Below are positions 17,291 to 25,954 of a stretch of DNA of 64,000 nucleotides, in pieces (the stretch's first letter is position 1; the number at the start of each line of letters is the position of its first letter). Position numbers and translations under genes: made by a program. This DNA is from Halopelagius fulvigenes (GTDB lineage Archaea; Halobacteriota; Halobacteria; Halobacteriales; Haloferacaceae): positions 1,674,001 through 1,738,000 of the forward strand of contig NZ_JBHSXH010000015.1 in assembly GCF_042662625.1 (NCBI RefSeq), in the 5' to 3' direction. The notes beneath the pieces are model-generated. The model saw only the letters and a list, made by a program, of their open reading frames with translations. It did no database searches and was not told where the DNA came from.

Positions 17291-17776
17291 ATGACAGTCT
17301 ACGAGAGCGACCTGCCCGGCGTGGGGAAGAAACACGAGGTGGACTTAGACGACGGGGGCCGACTCGTCATCGTCACGCACAACACCGGACGGCGCGAGGT
17401 GTTCCTGCGGCCGGACCCCGACAGCGACTCCGAGAAACTGTTCGAGTTGTCCGACCAACTGGCGCGGCAGGTCGGCACGTTGCTGGAGGGGGCGTACTTC
17501 CAACCCGTCCAGATGCAGGAGATAGAGACGAGACTCGGGGACGGCACCGTGTTGAACTGGGTCGAAGTCGGCGCTGACTCCCCCGTCGCGGGCAAGACGC
17601 TGGCGGAGTCGGACTTCCGCAACGAGACGGGCGCGTCCGTCATCGCCGTCGAACGCGACGAGGAGGTGTTCGCCTCGCCCGGCGGCGACACCCGAATCCG
17701 GGCGGGCGATACGCTCGTCATCATCGGTCGGAAGGACGCCTGCGAGGAACTCGAGGCGTACGTCGAGGACGAGTGA
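17291..17776 (+). CDS. RCK_C regulatory subunit of K+/H+ antiporter (KhtT-like)
   Basis: A 161-residue soluble protein starting at ATG 17291, with a TTTTTA box near 17261. The C-terminal half (about residues 82-158) is a TrkA_C/RCK_C domain: GADSPVAGKTLAESDFRNETGASVIAV and IRAGDTLVIIGRKDACEEL. The N-terminal half resembles KhtT. The downstream antiporter starts four bases after its stop, matching the KhtTU arrangement, in which the small subunit gates a CPA2 antiporter in response to pH and nucleotides. Confidence 0.9.
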   Translation: MTVYESDLPGVGKKHEVDLDDGGRLVIVTHNTGRREVFLRPDPDSDSEKLFELSDQLARQVGTLLEGAYFQPVQMQEIETRLGDGTVLNWVEVGADSPVAGKTLAESDFRNETGASVIAVERDEEVFASPGGDTRIRAGDTLVIIGRKDACEELEAYVEDE

Positions 17777-17779
17777 GCG

Positions 17780-18970
17780 ATGGCGGCGGGGCTTCTGTCG
17801 CTGGGCGAGTTGTTCGTCGTCGTCGCCGTCGCGGGCGCCGTTGCACTCCGCTTCGGCCTGTCGGTCATTCCCCTGTACGTCATCGGGGGGGTCCTCGCCG
17901 GTCCGTACGTCGCCGGGCGGGCGGGCCTGCCGTACGTCGAGAACGGCGAAGTCGTGACGCTGTTCGCGGAGTTGGGCATCGTCCTCTTGCTCTTCTTCCT
18001 CGGCTTGGAGTTCAGCCTCGATAGGCTCCTGCAGTCGAGACGGAACATCACGCGCGCGGGCGCGATAGACATCGCGGTGAACCTCCCCGTCGGGGTGGGC
18101 ATCGGCCTCCTCCTGGGGTGGTCGGTGGTGGAGTCGCTACTCCTCGGCGGCATCGTCTACGTCTCCTCGTCGGCCATCATCACGAAGACGGTGATAGACC
18201 TCGGCTGGATTGCGAACCCCGAATCGGAGCCGATTCTGGGCACCCTCGTCTTCGAGGACTTGGTGATGGCCGCCTACCTCGCTCTCGTCACCTCCTTGGT
18301 CGTCGGCGGCGAGGGCCTCGAATCGGTCGCGGAAGGCGTCGCGATAGCGTTCGGCTTCCTCGGCGCGTTGCTCGTCGTCGTGCAGTACGGGACGGCCTTC
18401 TTCGCGCGCGTCCTCGACGTGTCGGACCCCGAACCGTTCGTCCTCCGAACGCTCGGCGTCGTCGTCCCCGTCGCGGGCGTCGCCCTCGCCCTCGGCGTCA
18501 GCGAGGCCGTCGCGGCGTTCTTCGTCGGGATGGGCTTCTCGACCAGCGGTCACCGCGAGCGAATCGAACGCCAACTGACCCCCGTCAGGGACGTGTTCGC
18601 CGCCGTCTTCTTCTTCTGGATAGGCGTCGGCACCGACCCGCGACTGCTGGCCGCCGTCGTCGTCCCGTTGGCCGTCGCCGTCCTCGTGACGACGCCGACG
18701 AAGGTGCTGACGGGCTACCTCGGCGGCCGGGTGTACGACCTCACGGCGCGGCGGTCGCTCCGCGTCGGCGTCGGGATGGTCCCGCGCGGGGAGTTCTCCC
18801 TCGTCATCGCGGCGTTGGCGGCGGGCGGGTCCACGCGGGTGATGCGGGAGGTCATCCCCGCGTTCGCCGTCGGCTACGTCCTCGTGATGAGCGCGCTCGG
18901 AACCGTGCTGATGGAGCGTTCCGACGCCGTGGAGCGTCTGCTGCGCCGCGGCGACTCGGAGGCGAGGTGA
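17780..18970 (+). CDS. CPA2-type cation:proton antiporter (KhtU-like)
   Basis: A 396-residue protein with about 12 hydrophobic segments and the Kef/KhtU family features LLLFFLGLEFSLDRLL, YVSSSAIITKTVIDLGW, LEDLVMA-like FEDLVMAAYLAL and MVPRGEFSLVIAALA. It lacks the C-terminal RCK_N domain of KefB/C, which is consistent with regulation by the separately encoded RCK_C protein just upstream. It probably exchanges K+ (or Na+) for protons across the cytoplasmic membrane, relevant for a cell with a high-K+ cytoplasm. Confidence 0.92.
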   Translation: MAAGLLSLGELFVVVAVAGAVALRFGLSVIPLYVIGGVLAGPYVAGRAGLPYVENGEVVTLFAELGIVLLLFFLGLEFSLDRLLQSRRNITRAGAIDIAVNLPVGVGIGLLLGWSVVESLLLGGIVYVSSSAIITKTVIDLGWIANPESEPILGTLVFEDLVMAAYLALVTSLVVGGEGLESVAEGVAIAFGFLGALLVVVQYGTAFFARVLDVSDPEPFVLRTLGVVVPVAGVALALGVSEAVAAFFVGMGFSTSGHRERIERQLTPVRDVFAAVFFFWIGVGTDPRLLAAVVVPLAVAVLVTTPTKVLTGYLGGRVYDLTARRSLRVGVGMVPRGEFSLVIAALAAGGSTRVMREVIPAFAVGYVLVMSALGTVLMERSDAVERLLRRGDSEAR

Positions 18971-19015
18971 GCGTTCGGGCCGCAGACATTTCACGGAGAG
19001 CGCCGAACGTGACCC

Positions 19016-19483
19016 GTGCGCAGTCACCCCCGCGAGGAGCGAACCGTCCTGCTGGGAGGCGGAGCGCTCGGCTTCGGATTCGGGGCGTTGTTCGACGTCC
19101 TGCTCTTTCACCTCGTCCTCCAGTGGCACCACCTGCTATCGTCGCTCTATACACCGACGACGCTCTCGGGGTTGCGGACGAACATCTTCTACGACGGGGT
19201 GTTCTCGCTCGGCGCACTCGGCGCGATGGCCGTCGGCGCGGCGGTCGTCTGGCGGGCGGTCAACCGCGCCGAGGAACCGTACTCGGGCGTGCGACTCGTC
19301 GGGAGCGTCCTCGTCGGCGCGGGCCTGTTCAACGTCTTCGACGGCGTCGTGGACCACTACGTCCTCCACATCCACGAAGTCGTCCACGGCGACCCGTCTT
19401 TGAACCCCCACTGGGTGGGCGCGAGTCTCCTCTTGCTGGGCGCCGGAATCTTGGTCCTCACCGAGTCGCGGAGCGCGGACTGA
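19016..19483 (+). CDS. DUF2243 family membrane protein
   Basis: A 155-residue protein starting at GTG 19016 (MRSHPREERTVLLGGG). It has four hydrophobic helices and family-typical histidine motifs: LLFHLVLQWHHLLSSLY, FNVFDGVVDHYVLHIHEVVHG and LNPHWVG. The histidines could ligate metal in or near the membrane (inference). The family is known only by its DUF number and occurs in bacteria and haloarchaea. It lies 45 bases downstream of the antiporter gene. Confidence 0.85.
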   Translation: MRSHPREERTVLLGGGALGFGFGALFDVLLFHLVLQWHHLLSSLYTPTTLSGLRTNIFYDGVFSLGALGAMAVGAAVVWRAVNRAEEPYSGVRLVGSVLVGAGLFNVFDGVVDHYVLHIHEVVHGDPSLNPHWVGASLLLLGAGILVLTESRSAD

Positions 19484-19553
19484 TGGAACCGCTCGTGCGC
19501 GCGAGGAGAACGCCGGAGAGCGCGGTTCGGCAAGGTTTGCGCCCCCGAAAGCG

Positions 19554-19560
19554 TTTAATA
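19554..19560 (+). promoter_or_regulatory. TATA-like box before the Arg-rich small ORF
   Basis: TTTAATA ends 24 bases before ATG 19585, as in leaderless haloarchaeal promoters. Confidence 0.45.
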
Positions 19561-19584
19561 GGCCGCGTTCGGTTCGAAGTACCA

Positions 19585-19722
19585 ATGACGCGGCTCTCGG
19601 ACGCCGGACGGTTCGGCACCTCCGGAGCCGCGCGTCTCGGTCGTACGGACGCCGAGGCGACCGTTCTTCTCGCTCCGCCGCGCCCGCAGACCGGCGCGCG
19701 ACGACGACGACCGGCCCGTTAG
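19585..19722 (+). CDS. possible Arg-rich leader peptide upstream of argG
   Basis: A 45-codon frame (MTRLSDAGRF... ending RRRRPAR) lies between DUF2243 and argG. Ten of 45 residues are Arg, including four consecutive CGA codons just before the end. A TTTAATA box is at the right distance upstream. The stop codon sits inside a GC-rich hairpin (19713-19726). This architecture resembles a leader peptide, but random frames in GC-rich DNA are often Arg-rich, and argG has its own TATA box downstream, so coding status is doubtful. Confidence 0.3.
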   Translation: MTRLSDAGRFGTSGAARLGRTDAEATVLLAPPRPQTGARRRRPAR

Positions 19723-19726
19723 GGCC
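19713..19726 (+). terminator. GC hairpin over the stop of the Arg-rich ORF
   Basis: GGCCC-GTTA-GGGCC forms a five-pair stem whose loop and right arm contain the TAG stop. No long T-tract follows, so it is a weak terminator or attenuator candidate. Confidence 0.35.
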
Positions 19727-19829
19727 AACTATACTACACTTTCCGGCGGTTTCGACGAAACGAACTCAACAGCCACTAGCGACCCTATAGGCATCTCTAC
19801 GTGTTTATTCCTCCGGACAGAATCGTGTA

Positions 19830-19860
19830 TTTTATACGGGAGAGGACACGATACGGAGGT
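19830..19860 (+). promoter_or_regulatory. argG promoter and ribosome binding site
   Basis: TTTTATA (19830-19836) lies 27-33 bases before ATG 19863, and a near-perfect Shine-Dalgarno GGAGGT ends three bases before the start. Having both is unusual next to the leaderless genes around it. A 13-nt inverted repeat GTTTCG-A-CGAAAC at 19749-19761 lies upstream and could be an operator. Confidence 0.55.
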
Positions 19861-19862
19861 AC

Positions 19863-21137
19863 ATGACAAGCGTGGCACTCGCGTTCTCCGGCGGACTCGA
19901 CACGACAGTATGCGTCTCGCTCCTGAAAGAGGAGTACGGCTACGACGAGGTAGTCGGCGTGACGGTGGACGTGGGACAGCCGGAATCGGAGTTCGAGGAG
20001 GCGAAGGAGACGGCAGACGCGCACGGACTCGACCTGCACGTCGTCGACGCGAAAGACGAGTTCGCGGAGCTGTGTTTCGACTCGGTTCGCGCGAACGCGA
20101 CGTACCAGGGCTACCCCCTCGGGACGGCGCTGGCGCGCCCGGTCATCGCCAACGCCATCCTCGACGTGGCGAAGGAGGAGGGCTGCGACGCCCTCGCGCA
20201 CGGTTGCACCGGGAAGGGCAACGACCAGCTCCGCTTCGAGACGGTCTGGCGCGCCTCCGACCTCGACGTGGTCGCGCCCGTCCGCGAGATGGGCCTGACC
20301 CGCGAGTGGGAGAAGCAGTACGCCGACGAGAAGGGCCTCCCGGTCCAGAGCGGTAACGACGGCGTCTGGTCCATCGACACGAACCTCTGGAGTCGCTCCA
20401 TCGAGGGCGGGGAGCTCGAAGACCCGAGCCACGTCCCGCCGGAGGACATCTACGAGTGGACCGAGACGCCGCAGGGCGAGACGGGCACCGTCGACATCGA
20501 GTTCGAGAACGGATACCCCGTCGCCGTGGACGGCGAGGAGATGGACCCCGCCGCGCTCATCGAACACCTCAACGAACTCGCCGGGCAGTACGGCGTCGGC
20601 CGCACCGACATGATGGAGGACCGCATGCTCGGTCTGAAGGTGCGCGAGAACTACGAGCACCCGGCGGCGACGACGCTCCTGACGGCGCACGAGGCGCTCG
20701 AACAGCTCGTCCTCACGAAGGAGGAGCGCGACTTCAAAGCGCAGGTGGACCAGCAATGGTCCAACAAGGGGTATCAGGGCCTCGTTGACGCGCCCATCGT
20801 GAAGGCGCTGGAGGGCTTCATCGCCGAGACGCAGACGAGAGTGACCGGGAAGGTCACCATCAAGTTCGACGGCGGGCGCGCCCGCCCCGTCGCCCGCGAG
20901 TCCGACTTCTCGGTGTACTCCGAGGAGGCCGCCTCGTTCAACACGAAGACGGTCGGCGACATCACCCAGGAGGACGCCACCGGCGTCGCCAAGTACCACG
21001 GCTTCCAGTCGCGCCTCGCCAACGCCGCCTACGAGAACGCGACGAAGGACAAGCCCGGACTCGCCACCGACGGCGGCGACGACGTCGCCGAGGAAACCTC
21101 GGCGGGCGGCCAGACGCAGTCTGGCGACGAGGAATAA
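19863..21137 (+). CDS. argG: argininosuccinate synthase
   Basis: A 424-residue enzyme that condenses citrulline and aspartate with ATP to argininosuccinate. The PP-motif is AFSGGLDTTVCV at the N-terminus; further family motifs are HGCTGKGNDQLRFE, GNDGVWSIDTNLWSRSIEGG and GYPVAVDGEEM. The last 25 residues are acidic low-complexity sequence. It starts the argG-argH unit, with argH beginning four bases after its stop. Together with the cluster at 22.85-29.07 kb it completes arginine synthesis from glutamate. Confidence 0.97.
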   Translation: MTSVALAFSGGLDTTVCVSLLKEEYGYDEVVGVTVDVGQPESEFEEAKETADAHGLDLHVVDAKDEFAELCFDSVRANATYQGYPLGTALARPVIANAILDVAKEEGCDALAHGCTGKGNDQLRFETVWRASDLDVVAPVREMGLTREWEKQYADEKGLPVQSGNDGVWSIDTNLWSRSIEGGELEDPSHVPPEDIYEWTETPQGETGTVDIEFENGYPVAVDGEEMDPAALIEHLNELAGQYGVGRTDMMEDRMLGLKVRENYEHPAATTLLTAHEALEQLVLTKEERDFKAQVDQQWSNKGYQGLVDAPIVKALEGFIAETQTRVTGKVTIKFDGGRARPVARESDFSVYSEEAASFNTKTVGDITQEDATGVAKYHGFQSRLANAAYENATKDKPGLATDGGDDVAEETSAGGQTQSGDEE

Positions 21138-21141
21138 ACGG

Positions 21142-22608
21142 ATGACGAGCAACGAGGAGTCGAGCGGAGTGGTCCGCCGCGACCGGTTCAGCGGCGGCCC
21201 CGCGCGCGAGTTCATGTCGAGCCTCGCGGCCGACGAACGCATCTTCGCGGCCGACGTGGCCGTGGACCGCGCGCACGTGGTGATGCTCGAAGAGCGGGGT
21301 ATCGTCGAGTCCGCGGTGGCCGCCGACGTCCTCGCCGCCCTCGAAGACGTCGAGGCGGCGGGCCACGGCGCGCTTCCCGACGGCGAAGACGTCCACGAGG
21401 CCATCGAGACGGCCGTCATCGAACGCGTCGGCCCCGACGGCGGGAAGATGCACACGGCCCGCAGTCGCAACGACGAGGTGGCCGCCTGCATCCGCTACCG
21501 CTTGCGCCGTGACCTCCTCTCGGCCGTCGAATCGACGCTGGCGCTCCGCGAAGCGCTGGTAGAGACGGCCGAGGAACACGTCGAGACGGTGATGCCGGGC
21601 TACACGCACCTGCAACCCGCCCAGCCCACCACCGTCGCGCACTTCCTCCTGTCGTACGAGGCGGCGTTCGCCCGCGACACCGCCCGACTCCTCGACGCCT
21701 ACGACCGGACGAACGTCTCGCCCCTCGGCGCGGCGGCGTTCGCCGGGACGCCGTTCGACGTGGACTGCGAGAGGACGGCGGAACTGCTGGGCTTCGACGG
21801 CGTCCTCGGCAACTCGATGGACGCCTCCTCCGCGCGGGACTTCCTCGCGGAGTCGCTGTCGGCGCTCTCGACGCACGCGGTGACGCTCTCCGGCCTCGCG
21901 GAGGACCTGGTCATCTTCGCCAACAAGGGGTACGTCGACCTCTCGGACGACTACTCCTCTACGTCCTCCATCATGCCGCAGAAGGTCAACCCCGACACGC
22001 TCGAACTCGTCCGCGCCACCGCGGGCGACGCCGTCTCGGGACTCAACGGCCTACTGACGACGCTGAAGGGCCTCCCCCGGGCGTACAACCGCGACCTGCA
22101 ACGCGCGACGCCGCACGCGTGGCGTGCAGTGGACGACGTGTCGGCCGCGACGGAAGTCGCCGCCGGGGCCGTCGCCACCGCCGAGTGGCCCGAGGAGACC
22201 CTCGCGGACGCCGCGAGCGAGGGGTTCTCGACGGCGACGGGCGTCGCGGACGCCCTCGCGATGGCCGGACTGCCGTTCCGCACCGCCCACGAGGTGGTCG
22301 CGGAGGCGGCGAACCGCGCCGACGGCGAGACGCCGGATCTCGCAACACTTGACGCGGTCGCAGAGGACGTTTTAGGCGACACCCTGTTCGAATACGTGAG
22401 CCGTGAGCACGTCGAACGGACGCTCGACCCCGCCTACAGCGTCGCCAGTCGAGACTCCGCGGGCGGTCCCGCCCCGGAGGCGGTGGCGACGCAACTCGAC
22501 GACGCGGCGGGGCGCCTCGACGCTCACGGGGAGGGCCACGCCGAACGCACCGCGGCCCTCGAATCGGCAGACGAGAAACTCGCGGCGGAGGTGAACGCCC
22601 GTGTCTGA
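21142..22608 (+). CDS. argH: argininosuccinate lyase
   Basis: A 488-residue fumarase/aspartase-superfamily lyase producing arginine and fumarate. Signatures include TARSRNDEVA, MPGYTHLQPAQPTTVAHF and the superfamily loop SSIMPQKVNPD (about residues 273-283). It lies four bases after argG and is surely cotranscribed. A terminator-like hairpin occurs about 150 bases downstream. Confidence 0.97.
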   Translation: MTSNEESSGVVRRDRFSGGPAREFMSSLAADERIFAADVAVDRAHVVMLEERGIVESAVAADVLAALEDVEAAGHGALPDGEDVHEAIETAVIERVGPDGGKMHTARSRNDEVAACIRYRLRRDLLSAVESTLALREALVETAEEHVETVMPGYTHLQPAQPTTVAHFLLSYEAAFARDTARLLDAYDRTNVSPLGAAAFAGTPFDVDCERTAELLGFDGVLGNSMDASSARDFLAESLSALSTHAVTLSGLAEDLVIFANKGYVDLSDDYSSTSSIMPQKVNPDTLELVRATAGDAVSGLNGLLTTLKGLPRAYNRDLQRATPHAWRAVDDVSAATEVAAGAVATAEWPEETLADAASEGFSTATGVADALAMAGLPFRTAHEVVAEAANRADGETPDLATLDAVAEDVLGDTLFEYVSREHVERTLDPAYSVASRDSAGGPAPEAVATQLDDAAGRLDAHGEGHAERTAALESADEKLAAEVNARV

Positions 22609-22759
22609 ACCCACCACCCGCGCGTCCGTCAGGACGCCCGAACGACGGACCGACCGAGAGCCACTTCGACGAGTGCCGCGACCGCCACGACCGCCGTCCC
22701 CTCTCGGGGACGAATAACATATGGAATCTGACACACTTTCCACACGGCCGGTTTGTTCG

Positions 22760-22800
22760 CCTCTCTGAAGTCGAGAGAGGCTTCTTTGTTCTTTTAATTT
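22760..22800 (+). terminator. intrinsic-type terminator between argGH and the lysW operon
   Basis: A seven-pair stem CCTCTCT / AGAGAGG (22760-22766 and 22774-22780) with a seven-base loop is followed by a T-rich stretch (CTTCTTTGTTCTTTTAATTT). It would separate the argGH transcript from the lysW promoter. Confidence 0.6.
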
Positions 22801-22819
22801 CGATGATAAGTTCGATGGG

Positions 22820-22825
22820 TTTAAG
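22820..22825 (+). promoter_or_regulatory. TATA-like box of the lysW-argF operon
   Basis: TTTAAG ends 27 bases before the lysW start at 22853, fitting a leaderless transcript that begins at or next to the ATG. Confidence 0.5.
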
Positions 22826-22852
22826 TCTCTGCCTCGCTCAGCCGAAGATACG

Positions 22853-23032
22853 ATGGCAGAAACCATTACCGCCGAAGATCCGCTGACCGGAGAGGAAATC
22901 GAACTCCCCGCCGACGTGGAAGTCGGCGAGATCGTGGACAGCCCCGCCACGGGCGCGGAGTTGGAAGTCGTCTCTCTGGACCCCGTGACACTGGAAGAAG
23001 CACCCGAGCTCGAAGAGGACTGGGGCGAGTGA
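22853..23032 (+). CDS. lysW: LysW-type amino-group carrier protein, cysteine-free
   Basis: A 59-residue acidic protein ending in the diagnostic EDWGE. The C-terminal Glu carries the growing substrate through its gamma-carboxyl group. The gene immediately precedes argX and heads the operon, as expected for the LysW-mediated pathway. The central ATGAELEVVSLDP also matches LysW. It has no cysteine: the two zinc-binding CxxC pairs of Thermus LysW are replaced (PLTG near residue 11 and SPATG near residue 30). The carrier fold must therefore be held without zinc. The gene is too short for many gene finders. Confidence 0.93.
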   Translation: MAETITAEDPLTGEEIELPADVEVGEIVDSPATGAELEVVSLDPVTLEEAPELEEDWGE

Positions 23033-23033
23033 G

Positions 23034-23903
23034 ATGAAGGTTGGACTGCTCTACTCCCGGATTCGGAGGGACGAGAAACTCCTGCTCTCGGAACTCCGCG
23101 AGCGCGGGCACGAGGTGGCGAAGATAGACGTCCGGAAGGAGCAGTTCAACATCAGCGAACCGCCGGCGGCGTTCGAGGACGTGGACATCGTCGTCGACCG
23201 CTGTCTGGCGACCAGCCGGAGTCTGTACATCACGCAGTTCCTCGACGCCTACGACGTGCCCGTCGTCAACAGTTCCGAGACGGCGGACGTCTGCGCCGAC
23301 AAGGTGAAAAACAGCCTCGCGCTGGAGCAGGCGGGCGTCCCCACGCCGAACACGGAGGTGGCGTTCACCGTCGACTCCGCGATGGAGACCATCGAGAAGT
23401 TCGGCTACCCCTGCGTGCTGAAGCCCGTCGTCGGGTCGTGGGGGCGGCTGATGGCGAAGGTGGACTCCGAGTCCGCCGCGGAAGCCATCCTCGAACACAA
23501 GGCCACCCTCGGACACTACCAACACAAGGTGTTCTACGTGCAGGAGTTCGTCGAGAAGCCCGGCCGCGACATCCGCGTTCTGGCCGTCGACGGCGAACCC
23601 GTGGCCGCGATGACGCGCTCCTCGGACCACTGGCTGACGAACGCCGCGAAGGGCGGCGAAGTCGAGGCCTTCGAGCTGGACGACAGGGCGCTCGAACTGG
23701 TCGAACGAGCGAGCGACGCCGTCGGCGGCGGACTGCTCGGCGTCGACCTGATGGAGACGGGAGACGACTACACGGTTCACGAAGTCAACCACACCGTCGA
23801 GTTCAAGGCGCTGAACGAGGCCGTGGACGTGGACGTGCCCGCGAGAGTCGTCGATTGGCTGGAAGCGAAGGCCGACGAACACGTCGCGGAGGCCACCGCA
23901 TGA
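23034..23903 (+). CDS. argX: LysW-glutamate (or aminoadipate) ligase, LysX/ArgX family
   Basis: A 289-residue ATP-grasp (RimK-like) enzyme that attaches the alpha-amino group of glutamate (arginine branch) to the C-terminal Glu of LysW. Visible features are KVGLLYSRIRRDEKLL at the start, the nucleotide loop VVGSWGRLMAKV, and the metal/substrate segment GVDLMETGDDYTVHEVNHTVEFKAL near the C-terminus. It starts one base after the lysW stop and overlaps argC by an ATGA. Because argF, argG and argH are present in the same cluster, glutamate/ornithine is the expected branch; a dual role for lysine is possible. Confidence 0.93.
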   Translation: MKVGLLYSRIRRDEKLLLSELRERGHEVAKIDVRKEQFNISEPPAAFEDVDIVVDRCLATSRSLYITQFLDAYDVPVVNSSETADVCADKVKNSLALEQAGVPTPNTEVAFTVDSAMETIEKFGYPCVLKPVVGSWGRLMAKVDSESAAEAILEHKATLGHYQHKVFYVQEFVEKPGRDIRVLAVDGEPVAAMTRSSDHWLTNAAKGGEVEAFELDDRALELVERASDAVGGGLLGVDLMETGDDYTVHEVNHTVEFKALNEAVDVDVPARVVDWLEAKADEHVAEATA

Positions 23904-24949
23904 CGGCAGGCGAGACGTACACCGCCGCCGTCGTCGGCGGAAGCGGCTTCACCGGCGGGGAACTGCTCCGTCTGCTCTACCAGCACCCGAACTTCGACGT
24001 GGTGCAGGCGACGAGTCGCTCCAAGGAGCGGAAGACCGTCGGCCACGTCCACCCGAACCTCCGCGAGATGGACCTGCGGTTCACCTCGCCCGAGGACCTG
24101 CACTCGGTGGACGTGCTGTTCGCGGCAACGCCTCACGGCGTCTCCATGCAGCAGATAGACGAGTTTCGGGACGCCGCGGACACCGTCGTGGACCTCTCGG
24201 CGGACTTCCGCCTGAACTCCGAGGAGCAGTACGACGAGTGGTACGACGGGCACGACTGCCCCGAGTACCTCAAGAAATCGGAGTACGCCCTGCCGGAGAT
24301 AAACCGCGAGAACCTGCCCGGCGCCGACCTCATCGCCTCCGGCGGGTGCAACGCGACGGCGACCATCCTCGGCCTCAAGCCGCTTTTCGACGCCGGACAC
24401 CTCTCCGGCGACGAGCAGATAGTCGTGGACGTGAAGGTCGGGTCCTCCGAGGGCGGCGCGGGCGGCGGCGACGCCTCCAGCCACCCCGAGCGCTCGGGCA
24501 TCGTCCGCCCGTACGCGCCCACCGGCCACCGCCACGAGGCCGAGATAGAGCAGTTCCTCGGCGTCTCGGTGTCGTTCACCGTCCACGCCGTGGACATGGT
24601 TCGCGGCGCCAGCGCCACCTGCCACGTCTTCCCCGACGCGCCCGTCTCGAAGGGCGATCTCTGGAAGGCCTACAGGGGAAGCTACGCCGACGAACCGTTC
24701 ATGCGCACCGTCGCCGGGGGCGGCGGCGTCTACCGCTACCCCGAACCGAAGGCCGTCGCCGGGACGAACTACGGCGAAGTCGGCTTCGAGTTGGACCCCG
24801 GCAACCGCCGCGTCGTGGTCTTCTCGGCCATCGACAACATGATGAAAGGCTCCGCGGGGCAGGCCGTCCACGCCGCGAACGTCGCCCTCGGAGTAGAGGA
24901 GACGGCGGGACTGGAGTTCACCGGCCTCCACCCCGTCGGCGCACCCTGA
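23900..24949 (+). CDS. argC: [LysW]-glutamyl phosphate / aminoadipyl phosphate reductase
   Basis: A 349-residue NADPH-dependent reductase starting at ATG 23900, overlapping the argX stop. The Rossmann motif AVVGGSGFTGGELLRLL is near the N-terminus; the catalytic cysteine is in ASGGCNATATILGLKPL (about residue 150), and GSSEGGAGGGDASSHPER is characteristic of the LysW-dependent ArgC/LysY group. It reduces the acyl phosphate made by ArgB to the semialdehyde while the substrate stays attached to LysW. Confidence 0.95.
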   Translation: MTAGETYTAAVVGGSGFTGGELLRLLYQHPNFDVVQATSRSKERKTVGHVHPNLREMDLRFTSPEDLHSVDVLFAATPHGVSMQQIDEFRDAADTVVDLSADFRLNSEEQYDEWYDGHDCPEYLKKSEYALPEINRENLPGADLIASGGCNATATILGLKPLFDAGHLSGDEQIVVDVKVGSSEGGAGGGDASSHPERSGIVRPYAPTGHRHEAEIEQFLGVSVSFTVHAVDMVRGASATCHVFPDAPVSKGDLWKAYRGSYADEPFMRTVAGGGGVYRYPEPKAVAGTNYGEVGFELDPGNRRVVVFSAIDNMMKGSAGQAVHAANVALGVEETAGLEFTGLHPVGAP

Positions 24950-24970
24950 TACCGACCGACCACGCACACG

Positions 24971-25954
24971 ATGCACACCACAGACACCACCGACGCACGC
25001 GAAGCGCGCGAGTCGAACGACTCGGAAACGCACCGGATGCTCGCCGACGGCGGAGAGGCCGTCATCGACGACCACGGCGAGGACCCGCCGAGCGACGACC
25101 CGCCGGTCGTCGTGAAGATAGGCGGCGCGCGCGCCGTGGACCCGGCCGGCGCGGTGCAGGACGTCGCGCACCTCGTCGCCAACGGCCGCGAGGTGGTCGT
25201 CGTCCACGGCGGTTCGACCGCCGTAGACGAGACGCTCGAAGAACTCGGCGAGGAACCGACCTACGTCGAGACGCCGGGCGGCGTGGTCGGGCGCTTCACC
25301 GACGAGCGCACGATGGAGGTGTTCTCGATGGTGATGCCCGGGAAACTCAACACGGACATCGTCGCCACCCTGCGGGAGGCCGGCGTGGACGCCCTCGGCC
25401 TCTCGGGCGTCGACGGGGGTCTCCTCACGGGGCCCCGCAAGTCCGCCGTCCGCGTTATCGAGGACGGCAAGAAGAAGATAAAGCGCGGCGACCACTCGGG
25501 GAAGATAACCGACGTGAACGCGTCGCTCCTGACGACGCTCCTCGGAGACGGCTACGTCCCCGTCGTCACCGTCCCGATGCTCGCGGACGACGGCGTTCCC
25601 GTCAACGCGGACGCAGACCGCGCCGCGGCGGCCGTCGCGGGCGCACTCGGCGCGCAACTGGTCGTCCTCACGGACGTCTCGGGCGTCTACGAGGACCCCG
25701 ACGACGACTCGACGCTCATCGAGTCCGTCAGGACCGCCGCCGAGTTCGAGGCGTTGGAGGACGCCGCGGAGGGGTTCATGACGAAGAAGGTCATGGCCGC
25801 GAAGGAGGCGCTCTCCGGCGGCGCGACGGAGGTCATCGTCGCCGACGCGAACAACCGCGACCCCATCGTGGAAGCGCTCTCGGGCGGCGGGACGCACGTG
25901 TACGAGTCGGCGCTGGACGAGACGGGCGAGGACGAGGAGGTGACCGCCGAATGA
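24971..25954 (+). CDS. argB: [LysW]-glutamate / aminoadipate kinase
   Basis: An amino acid kinase family enzyme that phosphorylates the LysW-bound substrate. Motifs are VVVKIGGARAVDP (after about 45 residues), VHGGSTAVDETLEEL, GRFTDERTMEVF and SGVDGGLLTGPRKSAVRVIEDGKKK. As called from ATG 24971 it has 327 residues, including a non-conserved 45-residue N-terminal extension rich in Asp and Thr. Translation could instead start at an internal ATG (25037) or a GTG next to the conserved VVKIGG. It overlaps argD by four bases. Confidence 0.93.
   Translation: MHTTDTTDAREARESNDSETHRMLADGGEAVIDDHGEDPPSDDPPVVVKIGGARAVDPAGAVQDVAHLVANGREVVVVHGGSTAVDETLEELGEEPTYVETPGGVVGRFTDERTMEVFSMVMPGKLNTDIVATLREAGVDALGLSGVDGGLLTGPRKSAVRVIEDGKKKIKRGDHSGKITDVNASLLTTLLGDGYVPVVTVPMLADDGVPVNADADRAAAAVAGALGAQLVVLTDVSGVYEDPDDDSTLIESVRTAAEFEALEDAAEGFMTKKVMAAKEALSGGATEVIVADANNRDPIVEALSGGGTHVYESALDETGEDEEVTAE

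Noticed and set aside
24238..25950. An upstream extension of the argD frame by 571 codons.
   Set aside because: It overlaps argC and argB in another frame; ATG 25951 with ATGA coupling is the expected start.
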